NCBI RefSeq assembly: GCF_002086735.1
Contig: NZ_MVIJ01000009.1
Location: forward strand, 89,728-153,727
Origin: Mycobacterium scrofulaceum
Lineage (GTDB): Bacteria > Actinomycetota > Actinomycetes > Mycobacteriales > Mycobacteriaceae
Reading direction: 5' to 3'
Length of the DNA: 64,000 nt
Part shown: positions 1-8,346 of the stretch, piece by piece
Numbering within the stretch: the stretch's first letter is position 1
Layout: every line of letters starts with the position of its first letter
Program-made: the position numbers and the translations under genes
The notes under the pieces: model-generated
Seen by the model: the letters and a program-made list of their open reading frames with translations, nothing else
Database searches by the model: none
What the model was told of the DNA's origin: nothing

Positions 1-330
1 GCCAACGCGCACGCCGACCACGTCCGCACCGCCACCGCCAAGGGGCTGTCCCGGCCGCGCGTGGTGACCGTGCACATCCTGCGCAATTCGCTGATCCCGG
101 TGGTGACCTTCCTGGGCGCCGACCTGGGGGCGCTGATGGGCGGGGCCATCGTGACCGAAGGCATCTTCAACATCCACGGCGTCGGCGGCGTGCTGTATCA
201 GGCCGTCACCCGCCAGGAGGCGCCGACCGTGGTGTCGATCGTGACGGTGCTGGTGCTGGTCTACCTGGTCACGAACCTGGCGGTGGACCTGCTCTACGCG
301 GCGCTGGACCCGAGGATCCGGTATGGCTGA
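1..330 (+). CDS. dppB: Peptide ABC transporter permease, DppB type (C-terminal part)
   Basis: The frame is open from the first base and encodes the last 109 residues of an inner-membrane permease; the N-terminus lies outside the window. It keeps the end of the EAA loop (AKGLSRPRVVTVHILRNSLIP) that docks onto the ATPase, followed by hydrophobic segments and the ending DLLYAALDPRIRYG typical of DppB/OppB proteins. It would form the dipeptide/oligopeptide channel with the DppC protein downstream. The stop overlaps the dppC start by 8 bases, so the genes are translationally coupled. Family assignment is firm; the substrate is inferred from synteny with the M. tuberculosis dpp operon. Confidence 0.9.
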   Translation, partial: ANAHADHVRTATAKGLSRPRVVTVHILRNSLIPVVTFLGADLGALMGGAIVTEGIFNIHGVGGVLYQAVTRQEAPTVVSIVTVLVLVYLVTNLAVDLLYAALDPRIRYG

Positions 331-1195
331 GCCCTTACGGCGCGGTGGCTTCTGGCCCGACGCCTGGCGCGGGTTGCGCGGGCGCCCGAAGTTCGTCATC
401 GCCGGCCTGCTGATCCTGTTGATCGCCGCGGTCACGCTGTTTCCCGCGTTGTTCACCGGGGCCGACCCCGCCTACGCCGATCCCGGTCAGAGCCTGCTGC
501 CGCCCTCGCGCGCACACTGGTTCGGCACCGACCTGCAGGGCCACGACGTCTACGCCCGCACCGTCTACGGCGCGCGGGCGTCGGTCACCGTCGGCGTGGG
601 CGCGGCCCTGGCGGTGTTCGTCGTCGGCGGTGCGCTGGGCGCGCTGGCCGGGTTCTACGGCGGCTGGATCGACGCGGTGGTCTCCCGGGTCAGCGACGTG
701 TTCTTCGGCTTGCCGCTGCTGCTGGCCGCCACCGTGCTGATGCAGGTCGTGCACCACCGCACGGTGTGGACCGTGATCGCCGTCCTCGCCCTGTTCGGCT
801 GGCCGCAGGTGGCCCGCATCGCGCGGGGGTCGGTGCTCGCCGTGCGTGCCAGCGATTACGTGCTGGCCGCGAAAGCCCTGGGGCTGAGCCGATTCCAGAT
901 CCTGCTGCGCCATGCGGTGCCCAACGCCCTGGGGCCGGTCATCGCGATGGCCACCATCGCCCTGGGCGCTTTCATCGTCACCGAGGCCACGCTGTCCTAC
1001 CTGGGCGTCGGGTTGCCGCCGTCGGTGGTGTCCTGGGGCGGCGACATCAATCTCGCCCAGACGCGGCTGCGCGCGGGGTCGCCCATCCTGTTCTATCCCG
1101 CCGGCGCGCTGGCGGTCACGGTGCTGGCCTTCATGATGATGGGCGACGCGTTGCGCGACGCCCTGGATCCGGTGTCCCGGGTGTGGCGGCCGTGA
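323..1195 (+). CDS. dppC: Peptide ABC transporter permease DppC
   Basis: 290-residue inner-membrane permease. An N-terminal membrane segment (about residues 24-46) is followed by a periplasmic stretch with the DppC/OppC signature HWFGTDLQGHDVYART, then a five-helix BPD_transp_1 core. The EAA loop (AAKALGLSRFQILLRHAVPNA, near residue 190) binds the ATPase. It pairs with the DppB fragment upstream; its stop overlaps the GTG of the ATPase gene by 4 bases (GTGA). Length and motifs are normal for the family. Transport of short peptides is family knowledge; exact specificity cannot be read from the sequence. Confidence 0.92.
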   Translation: MAEPLRRGGFWPDAWRGLRGRPKFVIAGLLILLIAAVTLFPALFTGADPAYADPGQSLLPPSRAHWFGTDLQGHDVYARTVYGARASVTVGVGAALAVFVVGGALGALAGFYGGWIDAVVSRVSDVFFGLPLLLAATVLMQVVHHRTVWTVIAVLALFGWPQVARIARGSVLAVRASDYVLAAKALGLSRFQILLRHAVPNALGPVIAMATIALGAFIVTEATLSYLGVGLPPSVVSWGGDINLAQTRLRAGSPILFYPAGALAVTVLAFMMMGDALRDALDPVSRVWRP

Positions 1196-2820
1196 CCGAC
1201 ACACCGCTGCTGGCCGTCGAGCGCCTCGAAGTCCGCTTCGGTGGTCAGCCCGCCGTCCGCGGCGTCGATCTCAGCGTGCTGCCCGGCCACACGGTCGCGG
1301 TGGTGGGCGAGTCGGGCTCGGGGAAATCCACCACCGCGGCCGCGATCCTCGGGTTGCTGGCGCCCGGCGGCCGGATCACCGCCGGGCGCATCGTCTTCGA
1401 CGGGGTCGACATCGCCGGGGCCGACCGCCGGACGCTGCGCTCGATCAGGGGCCGCGAGATCGGTTACATCCCGCAGGACCCGATGACCAACCTCAATCCC
1501 GTGTGGAAGGTCGGCTTCCAGGTCGCGGAGGCGCTGCGGGCCAACACCTCCGACCGCGACACGCGACGGCGGGCGGTGGAGCTGCTCGCCCAGGCCGGCA
1601 TGCCGGACCCGGCCAAGCAGGCGGGCCGCTACCCCCACCAGCTGTCCGGCGGCATGTGCCAGCGGGCGCTGATCGCGATCGGGTTGGCCGGCCGGCCGCG
1701 ACTGCTGATCGCCGACGAGCCGACGTCGGCCCTGGACGTCACCGTGCAGCGGCAGGTGCTGGACCACCTGCAGGGGCTCACCGCGGAGCTCGGCACCGCC
1801 CTGCTGCTGATCACCCATGACCTGGCGCTGGCCGCCGAGCGCGCCGAGTCCGTGGTCGTGATGAGCGAGGGCGTCGTGGTGGAATCCGGTGCGGCGCGCT
1901 CGATCTTGGCCGAGCCGCACCACGAGTACACCCGCCGGTTGGTGGCCGCGGCGCCGTCGCTGGCGGTGCACGGCCCGCCCCGGCCGCGGCCGGCGCAGCG
2001 CCGCGCGTCCGACGACATCCTGGTCGCCTCGGGGCTGACCAAGCTCTACCGCGAGTCGGGCGGGGCGCCCGGGTGGTGGCGCAAGCGGCGGCCGGATTTC
2101 CGCGCCGTCGACGGGGTTTCGTTTCGGCTGCGGCGCGCCAGCACGCTGGCGATCGCCGGCGAATCCGGTTCGGGCAAGTCCACGCTGGCGCACATGGTGC
2201 TCGGGCTGCTGCCGCCCAGCTCCGGCACGGTCGTCTTCGACGGCACCCGGATCGACGCCGCCCTGAGCGCCGAGCGGCAACTGGCATTCCGGCGGCGGGT
2301 GCAGCCGGTGTTCCAAAACCCGTACAGCAGCCTGGATCCCAGGTACACGGTGTTTCGCGCCGTCGAGGAACCCCTGCGCATCCACCGCGTCGGTGACCGC
2401 GGTGAGCGCGAGCGTGCGGTGCGCGAGCTCGTCGACCAGGTGGCGCTGCCGTCATCGATCTTGGGACGGCTGCCCCGCGAGCTGTCCGGCGGCCAGCGCC
2501 AGCGGGTGGCGATCGCGCGAGCGCTGGCGTTGCGGCCCGAGGTGCTCATCTGCGACGAGGCGGTCTCGGCCCTCGACGTCCTGGTGCAGTCTCAGATACT
2601 CGAATTGCTGGCCGGCCTGCAGGCCGAACTGGGGCTGGCCTACCTGTTCATCAGTCACGACCTGGCGGTGATCCGGCAGATCGCCGACGAGGTCCTGGTG
2701 ATGCGCGCCGGCAAGGTGGTGGAGCAGGCCGCCACCGGGGAGCTGTTCGCCCGGCCGCGGCACGAGTACACCCGCCGGCTGCTGGAGGCCATCCCGCGGG
2801 CCCCGGCGCCACCGGGATAG
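1192..2820 (+). CDS. dppD: Fused two-domain peptide ABC transporter ATPase
   Basis: 542-residue cytoplasmic ATPase holding both nucleotide-binding domains in one chain, corresponding to DppD and DppF of other bacteria. Domain 1 has Walker A GESGSGKST near residue 40, signature LSGG(M) and Walker B LLIADEPTSALD. Domain 2 has GESGSGKST near residue 320, signature LSGGQ and LICDEAVSALD, where the usual proline after the glutamate is alanine. Each half ends with the oligopeptide-type HEYTRRL sequence. GTG at 1192 was chosen because it overlaps the dppC stop and begins directly before the first domain. A fused ATPase is normal for mycobacterial dppD. Confidence 0.92.
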   Translation: MTDTPLLAVERLEVRFGGQPAVRGVDLSVLPGHTVAVVGESGSGKSTTAAAILGLLAPGGRITAGRIVFDGVDIAGADRRTLRSIRGREIGYIPQDPMTNLNPVWKVGFQVAEALRANTSDRDTRRRAVELLAQAGMPDPAKQAGRYPHQLSGGMCQRALIAIGLAGRPRLLIADEPTSALDVTVQRQVLDHLQGLTAELGTALLLITHDLALAAERAESVVVMSEGVVVESGAARSILAEPHHEYTRRLVAAAPSLAVHGPPRPRPAQRRASDDILVASGLTKLYRESGGAPGWWRKRRPDFRAVDGVSFRLRRASTLAIAGESGSGKSTLAHMVLGLLPPSSGTVVFDGTRIDAALSAERQLAFRRRVQPVFQNPYSSLDPRYTVFRAVEEPLRIHRVGDRGERERAVRELVDQVALPSSILGRLPRELSGGQRQRVAIARALALRPEVLICDEAVSALDVLVQSQILELLAGLQAELGLAYLFISHDLAVIRQIADEVLVMRAGKVVEQAATGELFARPRHEYTRRLLEAIPRAPAPPG

Positions 2821-2823
2821 GTT
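2818..2823 (+). promoter_or_regulatory. Putative -10 box of a leaderless transcript
   Basis: TAGGTT matches TANNNT and ends 8 bases before the GTG at 2832, with no purine-rich ribosome site between. It overlaps the dppD stop codon. This suggests the next gene can start its own leaderless mRNA in addition to read-through from dpp. Confidence 0.4.
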
Positions 2824-2831
2824 GGCACCCT

Positions 2832-3590
2832 GTGACCGCAGATCCACTGGCTCCGCTGCTGGAGTTGCCGGGCGTCGCCGAGGCCAGCGACCGGGCCCGC
2901 GACGCTCTGGGCCGCGCCCATCGCCACAAGGCCAACCTGCGTGGCTGGCCGGTGACCGCCGCCGAGGCGGCGTTGCGGGCGGCCCGCGCCTCGTCGGTGC
3001 TGGACGGCGGCCCCGTGCGGCTGGAGGACCTCGCGGACGCGGCGGCCGTCAGCGAGCCGGTGTTCGGCGGGGCGCTGCGCGTGGCGCAGGCGCTCGAAGG
3101 CGGCGAGGGCCCCCTGGTCGGGATCTGGCGGCGAGCCCCGCTGCAGGCGCTCGCCCAGCTGCACATGCTGGCGGCGGCCGACCAGGTCGACGAGGACCGG
3201 CTGGGCCGGCCCCGCGCCGACGCCGGCGTCGGGCCGCGGCTGGAGTTGCTGGCGGAGTTGGTGAGCGGCGGCACGCAGGCCCCTGCCCCCGTGGTCGCCG
3301 CCGTCGCCCACGGCGAACTGCTGACGCTGCGGCCCTTCGGCAGCGCGGACGGCGTGGTGGCCCGCGCGGTGTCGCGGTTGGTGACCATCGCCAGCGGGCT
3401 GGATCCACACGGATTGGGTGTGCCCGAGGTGAGCTGGATGCGCCAGCCCGCCGACTATCGCGACGCCGCGCAGGGCTTTGCGAACGGCAGCCCGCAGGGG
3501 GTAGGGGCGTGGCTGGTGCTGTGCTGCCGAGCGATGCGGGCCGGTGCGCAGGAGGCTTTGACGATCGCCGAGTCGCTGTCGAATCGGTAG
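2832..3590 (+). CDS. Rv3662c-like protein with a degenerate Fic fold
   Basis: 252-residue soluble protein, by synteny the Rv3662c family, usually called conserved hypothetical. Residues 54-59 (SSVLDG) resemble the (S/T)xxxE(G/N) inhibitory helix of Fic proteins. Residues 160-178 (AHGELLTLRPFGSADGVVAR) align with the Fic core HPFxxGNGRxxR, but the catalytic His is Arg167, the Asn is Asp and the first Arg is Val. This suggests a Fic relative unable to perform ordinary AMPylation, perhaps a binding or scaffold protein. The GTG start follows a TANNNT box with no ribosome site. Synteny is firm; the Fic relationship is my inference from the motif and needs a profile or structure comparison. Confidence 0.7.
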   Translation: MTADPLAPLLELPGVAEASDRARDALGRAHRHKANLRGWPVTAAEAALRAARASSVLDGGPVRLEDLADAAAVSEPVFGGALRVAQALEGGEGPLVGIWRRAPLQALAQLHMLAAADQVDEDRLGRPRADAGVGPRLELLAELVSGGTQAPAPVVAAVAHGELLTLRPFGSADGVVARAVSRLVTIASGLDPHGLGVPEVSWMRQPADYRDAAQGFANGSPQGVGAWLVLCCRAMRAGAQEALTIAESLSNR

Positions 3591-3624
3591 CTGGCGACGG
3601 CGAAAAACGCCTCTGGACAATACA

Positions 3625-3934
3625 AGACAATGCAAAGCGGGCGACGTCCCGAAGAATTCGGTCCGCCGCCCGCTAGCACGGAACTCGGTTACCATGCGTG
3701 CATTTCGGGGCTGCGTGGGTTGGCCTCGGCGATCTTGCGATGCTTCCGGTTGCAACCCCACCCAAAGGGCCGTCGACACCGTCCACATATCGCAATTACG
3801 CAGGCCCGCAACACTTCTGCCATTATCGCGGCTATGACTCCGCGTGGGTGCCGAGCACCGTGCTGGGCGCCCGGATCGGGAGATCGAACCTTCTCTTCCG
3901 GATCGACCTAGGCCTCACCGGGCTTCCGTGGTTC
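3625..3934 (-). ncRNA. Ms1 / MTS2823-type small RNA
   Basis: A 429-base gap separates the Rv3662c-like and HAD genes. In M. tuberculosis the abundant ~300-nt RNA MTS2823 (Ms1 in M. smegmatis, which binds core RNA polymerase) lies in this gap, on the strand of the HAD gene. Here the minus strand carries a TAGTAGT element at 3941-3947 as a possible -10. About 300 nt downstream is a perfect 8-bp stem (3667-3674 with 3636-3643) followed by TTGCATTGTCTTG as a terminator. The stretch is less GC-rich than its neighbours and has no convincing protein. Position and length fit; both ends are estimates. Confidence 0.6.
3626..3674 (-). terminator. Putative terminator of the Ms1-type RNA
   Basis: On the minus strand AGCGGGCG (3667-3674) pairs perfectly with CGCCCGCT (3636-3643) across a 23-base loop, followed by a T-rich stretch. 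It has no matching tail on the plus strand, so it fits termination of the minus-strand RNA. Confidence 0.5.
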
Positions 3935-4019
3935 CTTTGTACTACTAGACCCTTAGCGCAGCAAGGCCCAATTTTGCGAAAATTGCGAAGTTGCGCCGGA
4001 GGGTGTTTGCTGCCGGAGC

Positions 4020-4865
4020 TTAGAACGCGAAGCGGCGCAACAGCGAATAGGTGACCGCGCCGGCCGCCAGCGCACTGACGCCCACGGCGGCGGTCGTCGC
4101 GATCGCGGCGCCCGAGGGAGCCGGGATGCGGTCGCGCAGCGACACGGGGCGGGAGAACGACAGCACCGGCCAACCGCGTTCGACGGCTTCCCGCCGCAAT
4201 CCGCGGTCGGGATTGACGACGCTGGGATGGCCGACGGATTCGAGCATCGGCAAATCGGTGATCGAGTCGGAGTACGCGTAGCAGTGCTCCAGCGGGTAGC
4301 CCTCGCGGGCGGCGAGCTCGCGGATGGCCTGAACCTTGCCCTCGCCGTAGCAGTAGAACGCGATCTCGCCGGTGTATCGCCCGTCCTCCACGACCATCCG
4401 GGTCGCCATCGCATGGGTGGCGCCGAGCGCCCGGGCGATCGGCGCGACGATTTCCTCGCCGGAGGCCGAGACCACGACCACGTCCCGGCCGCACAACTTG
4501 TGGGCGGCGATCAGATCCGCGGCTTCGGCGAACACCAGCGGCGTCACGATCTCGTGCAGCGTTTCGTTGACGATCGACTTGACCTGTTCCACATCCCAAC
4601 CGGCAACCATGTTCGTCATGTGGATGCGCATCCGGTCCATCTGGTCATGATCGGCACCGGAGAGCAGGTAGATGAACTGGGCGTAGCTCGACTTGAGCAC
4701 CGCGCGGCGGTTCAGCAGTCCCTGGTTGAAAAACGGTTTGCTGAACGCCAGCGTGCTGGACTTGGCGATGATCGTCTTGTCCAGGTCGAAGAAGGCCGCG
4801 GTGCGGGCCCGGGCCGCGGTGGTCGCCGACGTGTGCTGGTCCGCGGCCGGGTCGAAGACGGTCAC
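4020..4865 (-). CDS. HAD-family (SerB-like, IB subfamily) phosphatase with C-terminal membrane anchor
   Basis: 281 residues. Motif I is FFDLDKT with Asp27 and Asp29 as nucleophile and acid/base; motif II is VVSAS; motif IV is YSDSITDLPML. These place it in the HAD-IB group with phosphoserine phosphatase-like enzymes. A hydrophobic segment near the C-terminus (IATTAAVGVSALAAGAVTYS) followed by LLRRF predicts a membrane anchor. It corresponds to Rv3661. The GTG at 4865 was chosen over an upstream ATG (5030) because the upstream 55 residues lack family character and would overlap the 6C RNA region; a GGGG stretch lies just before the GTG. The natural substrate is unknown. Confidence 0.85.
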   Translation of the reverse strand: MTVFDPAADQHTSATTAARARTAAFFDLDKTIIAKSSTLAFSKPFFNQGLLNRRAVLKSSYAQFIYLLSGADHDQMDRMRIHMTNMVAGWDVEQVKSIVNETLHEIVTPLVFAEAADLIAAHKLCGRDVVVVSASGEEIVAPIARALGATHAMATRMVVEDGRYTGEIAFYCYGEGKVQAIRELAAREGYPLEHCYAYSDSITDLPMLESVGHPSVVNPDRGLRREAVERGWPVLSFSRPVSLRDRIPAPSGAAIATTAAVGVSALAAGAVTYSLLRRFAF

Positions 4866-5018
4866 CGCCCCAGCATAGGTCGCCCGTCCGGCGGGGCTGC
4901 GGTTCTGGGCCGGAATGGGCCGCTCAGCTACTTGGGACCGCTGGTAACGCCAGTGTTTTTGCGGCTCAACCTGTTCTTTCATAGAAAGAGCTATTGCGTT
5001 ACCGCGGCTTGTCATGTG

Positions 5019-5024
5019 TATAGT
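5019..5024 (+). promoter_or_regulatory. Putative -10 box of the 6C RNA
   Basis: TATAGT is a good sigma-A -10 hexamer about 8 bases before the first hairpin of the C-rich RNA; a possible -35 (TTGCGT, 4994-4999) is spaced loosely at 19 bases. Confidence 0.5.
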
Positions 5025-5030
5025 AAGCAT

Positions 5031-5130
5031 TACTCGGCCTGAGCCGAGGGTGTATCAGCCCGACCCCCCGGGGCTGATGCACGACGACCCTCGCCTCCTC
5101 CCCCCCTGGCGGGGGTCGTCCCTTTTCTCG
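5031..5130 (+). ncRNA. 6C small RNA (B11 / ncRv13660c type)
   Basis: Three consecutive hairpins follow a TATAGT box. Stem 1 is 5033-5038 with 5043-5048. Stem 2 is 5054-5061 with 5071-5078 and carries CCCCCC in its loop. Stem 3 is 13 bp with one wobble pair (5083-5095 with 5108-5120), has a C7 run in its loop and is followed by CCTTTTC. Two loops with at least six C residues define the actinobacterial 6C RNA, and M. tuberculosis has it between the same neighbours (Rv3660c and Rv3661). The loops are thought to pair with G-rich ribosome sites of target mRNAs; panD, also in this window, has been reported as a target in M. smegmatis (from memory). Confidence 0.85.
5083..5126 (+). terminator. Intrinsic terminator of the 6C RNA
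   Basis: A 13-bp stem (one T-G pair) with a C-rich 12-base loop is followed by CCTTTTC, so the third 6C hairpin also serves as terminator. Confidence 0.7.
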
Positions 5131-5306
5131 GGTATTTTTCCGCGTGTACGGACCGCTCAGCGCGACCGCGCGAGTGGTTGCGGACGTTTCCTCCCGTGTG
5201 TGTCGGCCGACGGCCGACCAACCTCTTTGTGCACACTCGCGTCTCTATCCACAAATCCGGCGTTTGGGACTGGTGTCCAACATCGCGTTGGCCCCACAGT
5301 GGGCGC

Positions 5307-6401
5307 GTGACAGGCACCTCGGACACCGAAGCGGCGGCGTCCGCGGGCGTGTTGGCGGTCTTGGCGGACCCGGATTTGCGCCGCGAATTGGATCGGGTGG
5401 CCGCGGCGGTGGGCGTCCGGGTCGTCCATGCCGGCGGCGCCCTGGGCCGCAAGACGTGGTCGGCCGCCGCGGCCGTGGTGCTGGACGAGGCGGCGGCCGA
5501 CCGGTGCGCGCGGGGCGGGCTGCCGCGCCGCACCCACGTGAGCGTGCTGACGCCGGCCGACCCGGCGACCGCCACCTGGGCGGCGGCCGTCGCGGTCGGT
5601 GCGGCGCACGTGCTGCGGCTGCCCCAGCAGGAGCGCGACCTGGTGCGCGCGCTCGCCGAGGCCGCCGAATCGTGGCGGGACGACGGGTCGCGCGGCGACG
5701 TCGTCGCCGTCATCGGCGGGTGCGGCGGGGCCGGCGCGTCGGCACTGGCCGTCGCCCTGGCACAGGCCGCCGGCGACGCGCTGTTGGTCGACCTCGACCC
5801 GTGGGGCGGCGGGCTCGATCTCCTGCTGGGCGCCGAGGGCGCGCCGGGGCTGCGCTGGCCGGACCTGGCGCTGCAGGGTGGACGACTCCACTGGCCGGCC
5901 GTGCGTGCGGCGCTGCCGCGGCAGCGGGGAGTCAGCGCGCTGTCCGGTACCCGGCGCGGATACGAGCCGGCGGCCGGGCCGGTGCGGGCCATCGTCGACG
6001 CCGGTCGCCGCGGCGCGGTCACTGTGGTCTGCGACCTCCCGCGCCGCCTCACCGACGCGGCGCAGGCGGCGCTGGATGCCGCCGACCTCGTCGTGGTGGT
6101 CAGCCGCTGCGACGTGCCCGCCTGCGCGGCGACGGGTGCGCTGGCCCCGGTGCTGGCCGGCGTCAACCCGAACGTCGGATTGGTGGTGCGCGGCCCGTCC
6201 CCGGGAGGGCTGCGGGCGGCCGAGATCGCCGACATCACCGGGCTGCCCTTGCTGGCATCCATGAAGGCGGAGCCGCACGTCGCGGAACAGCTGGAGCGCG
6301 GCGGTCTGCGACTGGGACGGCGGTCGGCGCTCGCGGCGGCGGCCCGCCAGGTGCTCGCCGTGTTGCCGCGCGGGCCGGCGCGAAACGGCAGGGCCGCGTG
6401 A
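5307..6401 (+). CDS. ssd: CpaE/TadZ-like MinD-family protein of the Tad locus (Ssd)
   Basis: 364 residues. An N-terminal receiver-like part precedes a MinD/ParA-type domain with the P-loop GGCGGAGAS around residues 137-145 and the Walker B-like LLVDLDPWGGGLD. The lysine that normally precedes GG in deviant Walker A motifs is Cys, so ATP hydrolysis may be weak or lost. The Rv3660c ortholog is called septum-site-determining protein Ssd, but its place as first gene of a Tad operon fits the CpaE/TadZ role of positioning the pilus machine. GTG at 5307 gives a length near the M. tuberculosis protein; frames further upstream lack family character. Confidence 0.8.
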   Translation: MTGTSDTEAAASAGVLAVLADPDLRRELDRVAAAVGVRVVHAGGALGRKTWSAAAAVVLDEAAADRCARGGLPRRTHVSVLTPADPATATWAAAVAVGAAHVLRLPQQERDLVRALAEAAESWRDDGSRGDVVAVIGGCGGAGASALAVALAQAAGDALLVDLDPWGGGLDLLLGAEGAPGLRWPDLALQGGRLHWPAVRAALPRQRGVSALSGTRRGYEPAAGPVRAIVDAGRRGAVTVVCDLPRRLTDAAQAALDAADLVVVVSRCDVPACAATGALAPVLAGVNPNVGLVVRGPSPGGLRAAEIADITGLPLLASMKAEPHVAEQLERGGLRLGRRSALAAAARQVLAVLPRGPARNGRAA

Positions 6402-7558
6402 CTGGTTCGCTGATCGACCGGGTGCGCGAGCGGCTCGCCGCCGAATCCGCCCCGCTGGGTCCGAACGTCGTGGCGGCCGCGATCCGGGCCGAGTCCGGCG
6501 GGATGCTCGGCGACACCGAGGTGCTGGCGAATCTGCGGGTGCTGCAGACCGAACTGACCGGCGCCGGCATCCTCGAGCCCTTGTTGCGCGCGGACGGCAC
6601 CACCGACGTGCTGGTCACCGCGCCCGACGCGGTGTGGGTCGACGACGGGAACGGTCTGCGGCGCACCCAGGTTCGGTTCGCCGACGAGGCGGCGGTGCGG
6701 CGCCTGGCGCAGCGGCTGGCACTGGCCGCCGGCCGGCGCCTGGACGACGCGCAGCCGTGGGTGGATGGCCAGCTGGCCGGCATCGGCACCGGGTTCGCGG
6801 TGCGATTGCACGCGGTGCTGCCGCCGGTCGCGGCCGCGGGCACCTGCCTGTCACTGCGGGTGTTGCGGCCGGCCGCCCAGGACCTGGCGGCCCTGATCGC
6901 CGCGGGCGCCGTCGCCGCCGAGGCCGCCGCCCTGGTCGCCGACATCATCGCCGCCCGGCTGGCGTTCCTGGTGTGCGGCGGAACGGGGGCGGGAAAGACC
7001 ACCCTGCTCGCGGCCATGCTCGGGGCCGTCGCGCCCACCGAGCGGATCGTCTGCGTCGAGGACGCCGCCGAGCTGGCGCCCCGGCATCCGCACTTCGTCA
7101 AGCTGGTCGCGCGGTGCGCCAACGTCGAAGGCGTCGGCGAGGTTCCGGTGCGCCAACTCGTTCGCCAGGCCCTGCGGATGCGGCCCGACCGCATCGTGGT
7201 CGGCGAGGTGCGGGGCGCCGAGGTGGTGGATCTGCTGGCGGCGCTGAACACGGGCCACGACGGGGGAGCGGGGACGGTGCACGCGAACAACCCGGCCGAG
7301 GTCCCCGCGCGGCTGGAGGCGCTGGGCGCGCTGGGTGGTCTCGACCGCGCGGCCCTGCACAGCCAGCTGGCCGCCGCGGTCCGGGTGCTGCTGCACGTCG
7401 CCCGGGATCGCGCGGGGCGGCGCCGGCTCGACGAAATCGCCGTGCTGCGCCAGGCCGGGGAGCGGGTGCGGGCGGTTCCGGTGTGGCGCGCCGACGGGGG
7501 CGCGACCGGCGACGCCGGGCTGCTGCGCCGCCTGCTGCAGGGCCGGATGCCGGCATGA
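6398..7558 (+). CDS. cpaF: Tad secretion ATPase CpaF/TadA
   Basis: 386-residue type II/IV secretion-type ATPase (VirB11/CpaF family). An N-terminal helical region precedes the RecA-like domain with Walker A CGGTGAGKTT near residue 195, the Walker B/Asp box (RMRPDRIVVGEVRGAEVVD) and the His-box sequence TGHDGGAGTVHANNP. It powers assembly or export of Flp-type pilins through the TadB/TadC platform. The GTG overlaps the previous stop (GTGA), and its stop overlaps the tadB ATG, showing tight coupling. Ortholog of Rv3659c by order and motifs. Confidence 0.9.
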   Translation: MTGSLIDRVRERLAAESAPLGPNVVAAAIRAESGGMLGDTEVLANLRVLQTELTGAGILEPLLRADGTTDVLVTAPDAVWVDDGNGLRRTQVRFADEAAVRRLAQRLALAAGRRLDDAQPWVDGQLAGIGTGFAVRLHAVLPPVAAAGTCLSLRVLRPAAQDLAALIAAGAVAAEAAALVADIIAARLAFLVCGGTGAGKTTLLAAMLGAVAPTERIVCVEDAAELAPRHPHFVKLVARCANVEGVGEVPVRQLVRQALRMRPDRIVVGEVRGAEVVDLLAALNTGHDGGAGTVHANNPAEVPARLEALGALGGLDRAALHSQLAAAVRVLLHVARDRAGRRRLDEIAVLRQAGERVRAVPVWRADGGATGDAGLLRRLLQGRMPA

Positions 7559-8346
7559 ACGGGTCCGTCGCCGGCGCCCTGCTGTTGGCGCTGGCGCTGG
7601 TCGTCCTCCCGCCGTCACCGCGGCGCCGGCTCGCGCCGCGGCCGTCGAACCGGCGGCGGCAACGCGGCCCGGGTTGGCTTGCCGCGGGTGCCGCGGCCGC
7701 GACGGTCGCGGCGCTGCTGCCGCTGACCACGGTGCTTGCCGCCGCGGTCGTGGGGGCGACCGCGGGCCTGCGGTATCGCGGCCGCCACCGCAGGCGCCGC
7801 GCGCTGTCGGAGGGCCAGGCGCTGCAGGGGGCGCTCGACGTCCTGGTCGGCGAACTGCGCGTCGGCTCCCACCCGGTCCGGGCGTTCGGCGTGGCCGCCG
7901 GCGAAACCGCCGGTGGGGTCGCCGAGTCGCTGCGGGCGGTCGCGGCCCGCGCCAGGTTGGGGGCCGACGTCGCGGCGGGCCTGCGCGCCGCGGCGAGATC
8001 GTCGGCGCTGCCAGCGTATTGGGACCGTCTCGCGCTGTGCTGGCAACTCGCCAGTGACCACGGCCTGGCCGTCGCCACCCTGATGCGCGCCGCCCAGCGC
8101 GATATCGCCGAGCGGCAACGGTTCTCGGCGCGGGTGGCCTCGGAGATGGCCGGTGCGCGCGCGACCGCGGCGATCCTGGCGGGCCTGCCCGCCCTCGGGT
8201 TGACGCTGGGCCAACTGATCGGCGCCCGACCGCTGGGCTTTTTGCTCGGCGGCCACGCCGGCGGCTGGCTCCTGGTGACCGGTTCAACGCTGGCGTCCGC
8301 CGGCCTGTTGTGGGCCGACCGGATCACTGATCGGCTCGAGTCGTGA
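7555..8346 (+). CDS. tadB: TadB-like type II secretion F-domain membrane protein
   Basis: 263 residues. Two N-terminal hydrophobic segments flank an Arg-rich stretch, a helical cytoplasmic T2SSF domain lies at about residues 85-190, and two hydrophobic segments close the C-terminus (ending near WADRITDRLES). It forms the membrane platform for the CpaF ATPase together with the next gene. Start and stop both overlap neighbours by 4 bases. Corresponds to Rv3658c. It is shorter than proteobacterial TadB, as is usual in actinobacteria. Confidence 0.85.
   Translation: MNGSVAGALLLALALVVLPPSPRRRLAPRPSNRRRQRGPGWLAAGAAAATVAALLPLTTVLAAAVVGATAGLRYRGRHRRRRALSEGQALQGALDVLVGELRVGSHPVRAFGVAAGETAGGVAESLRAVAARARLGADVAAGLRAAARSSALPAYWDRLALCWQLASDHGLAVATLMRAAQRDIAERQRFSARVASEMAGARATAAILAGLPALGLTLGQLIGARPLGFLLGGHAGGWLLVTGSTLASAGLLWADRITDRLES

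Noticed and set aside
335..1204. Long antisense open frame over dppC
   Set aside because: Its composition (Gln, His, Gly, Arg rich) is the usual shadow of a high-GC gene, with no family motif; similar frames oppose ppa, clpC1, topA and others.
3630..4054. Small plus-strand open frames in the Rv3662c-HAD gap
   Set aside because: No motif, no start signals, and the gap is better explained by the Ms1-type RNA.
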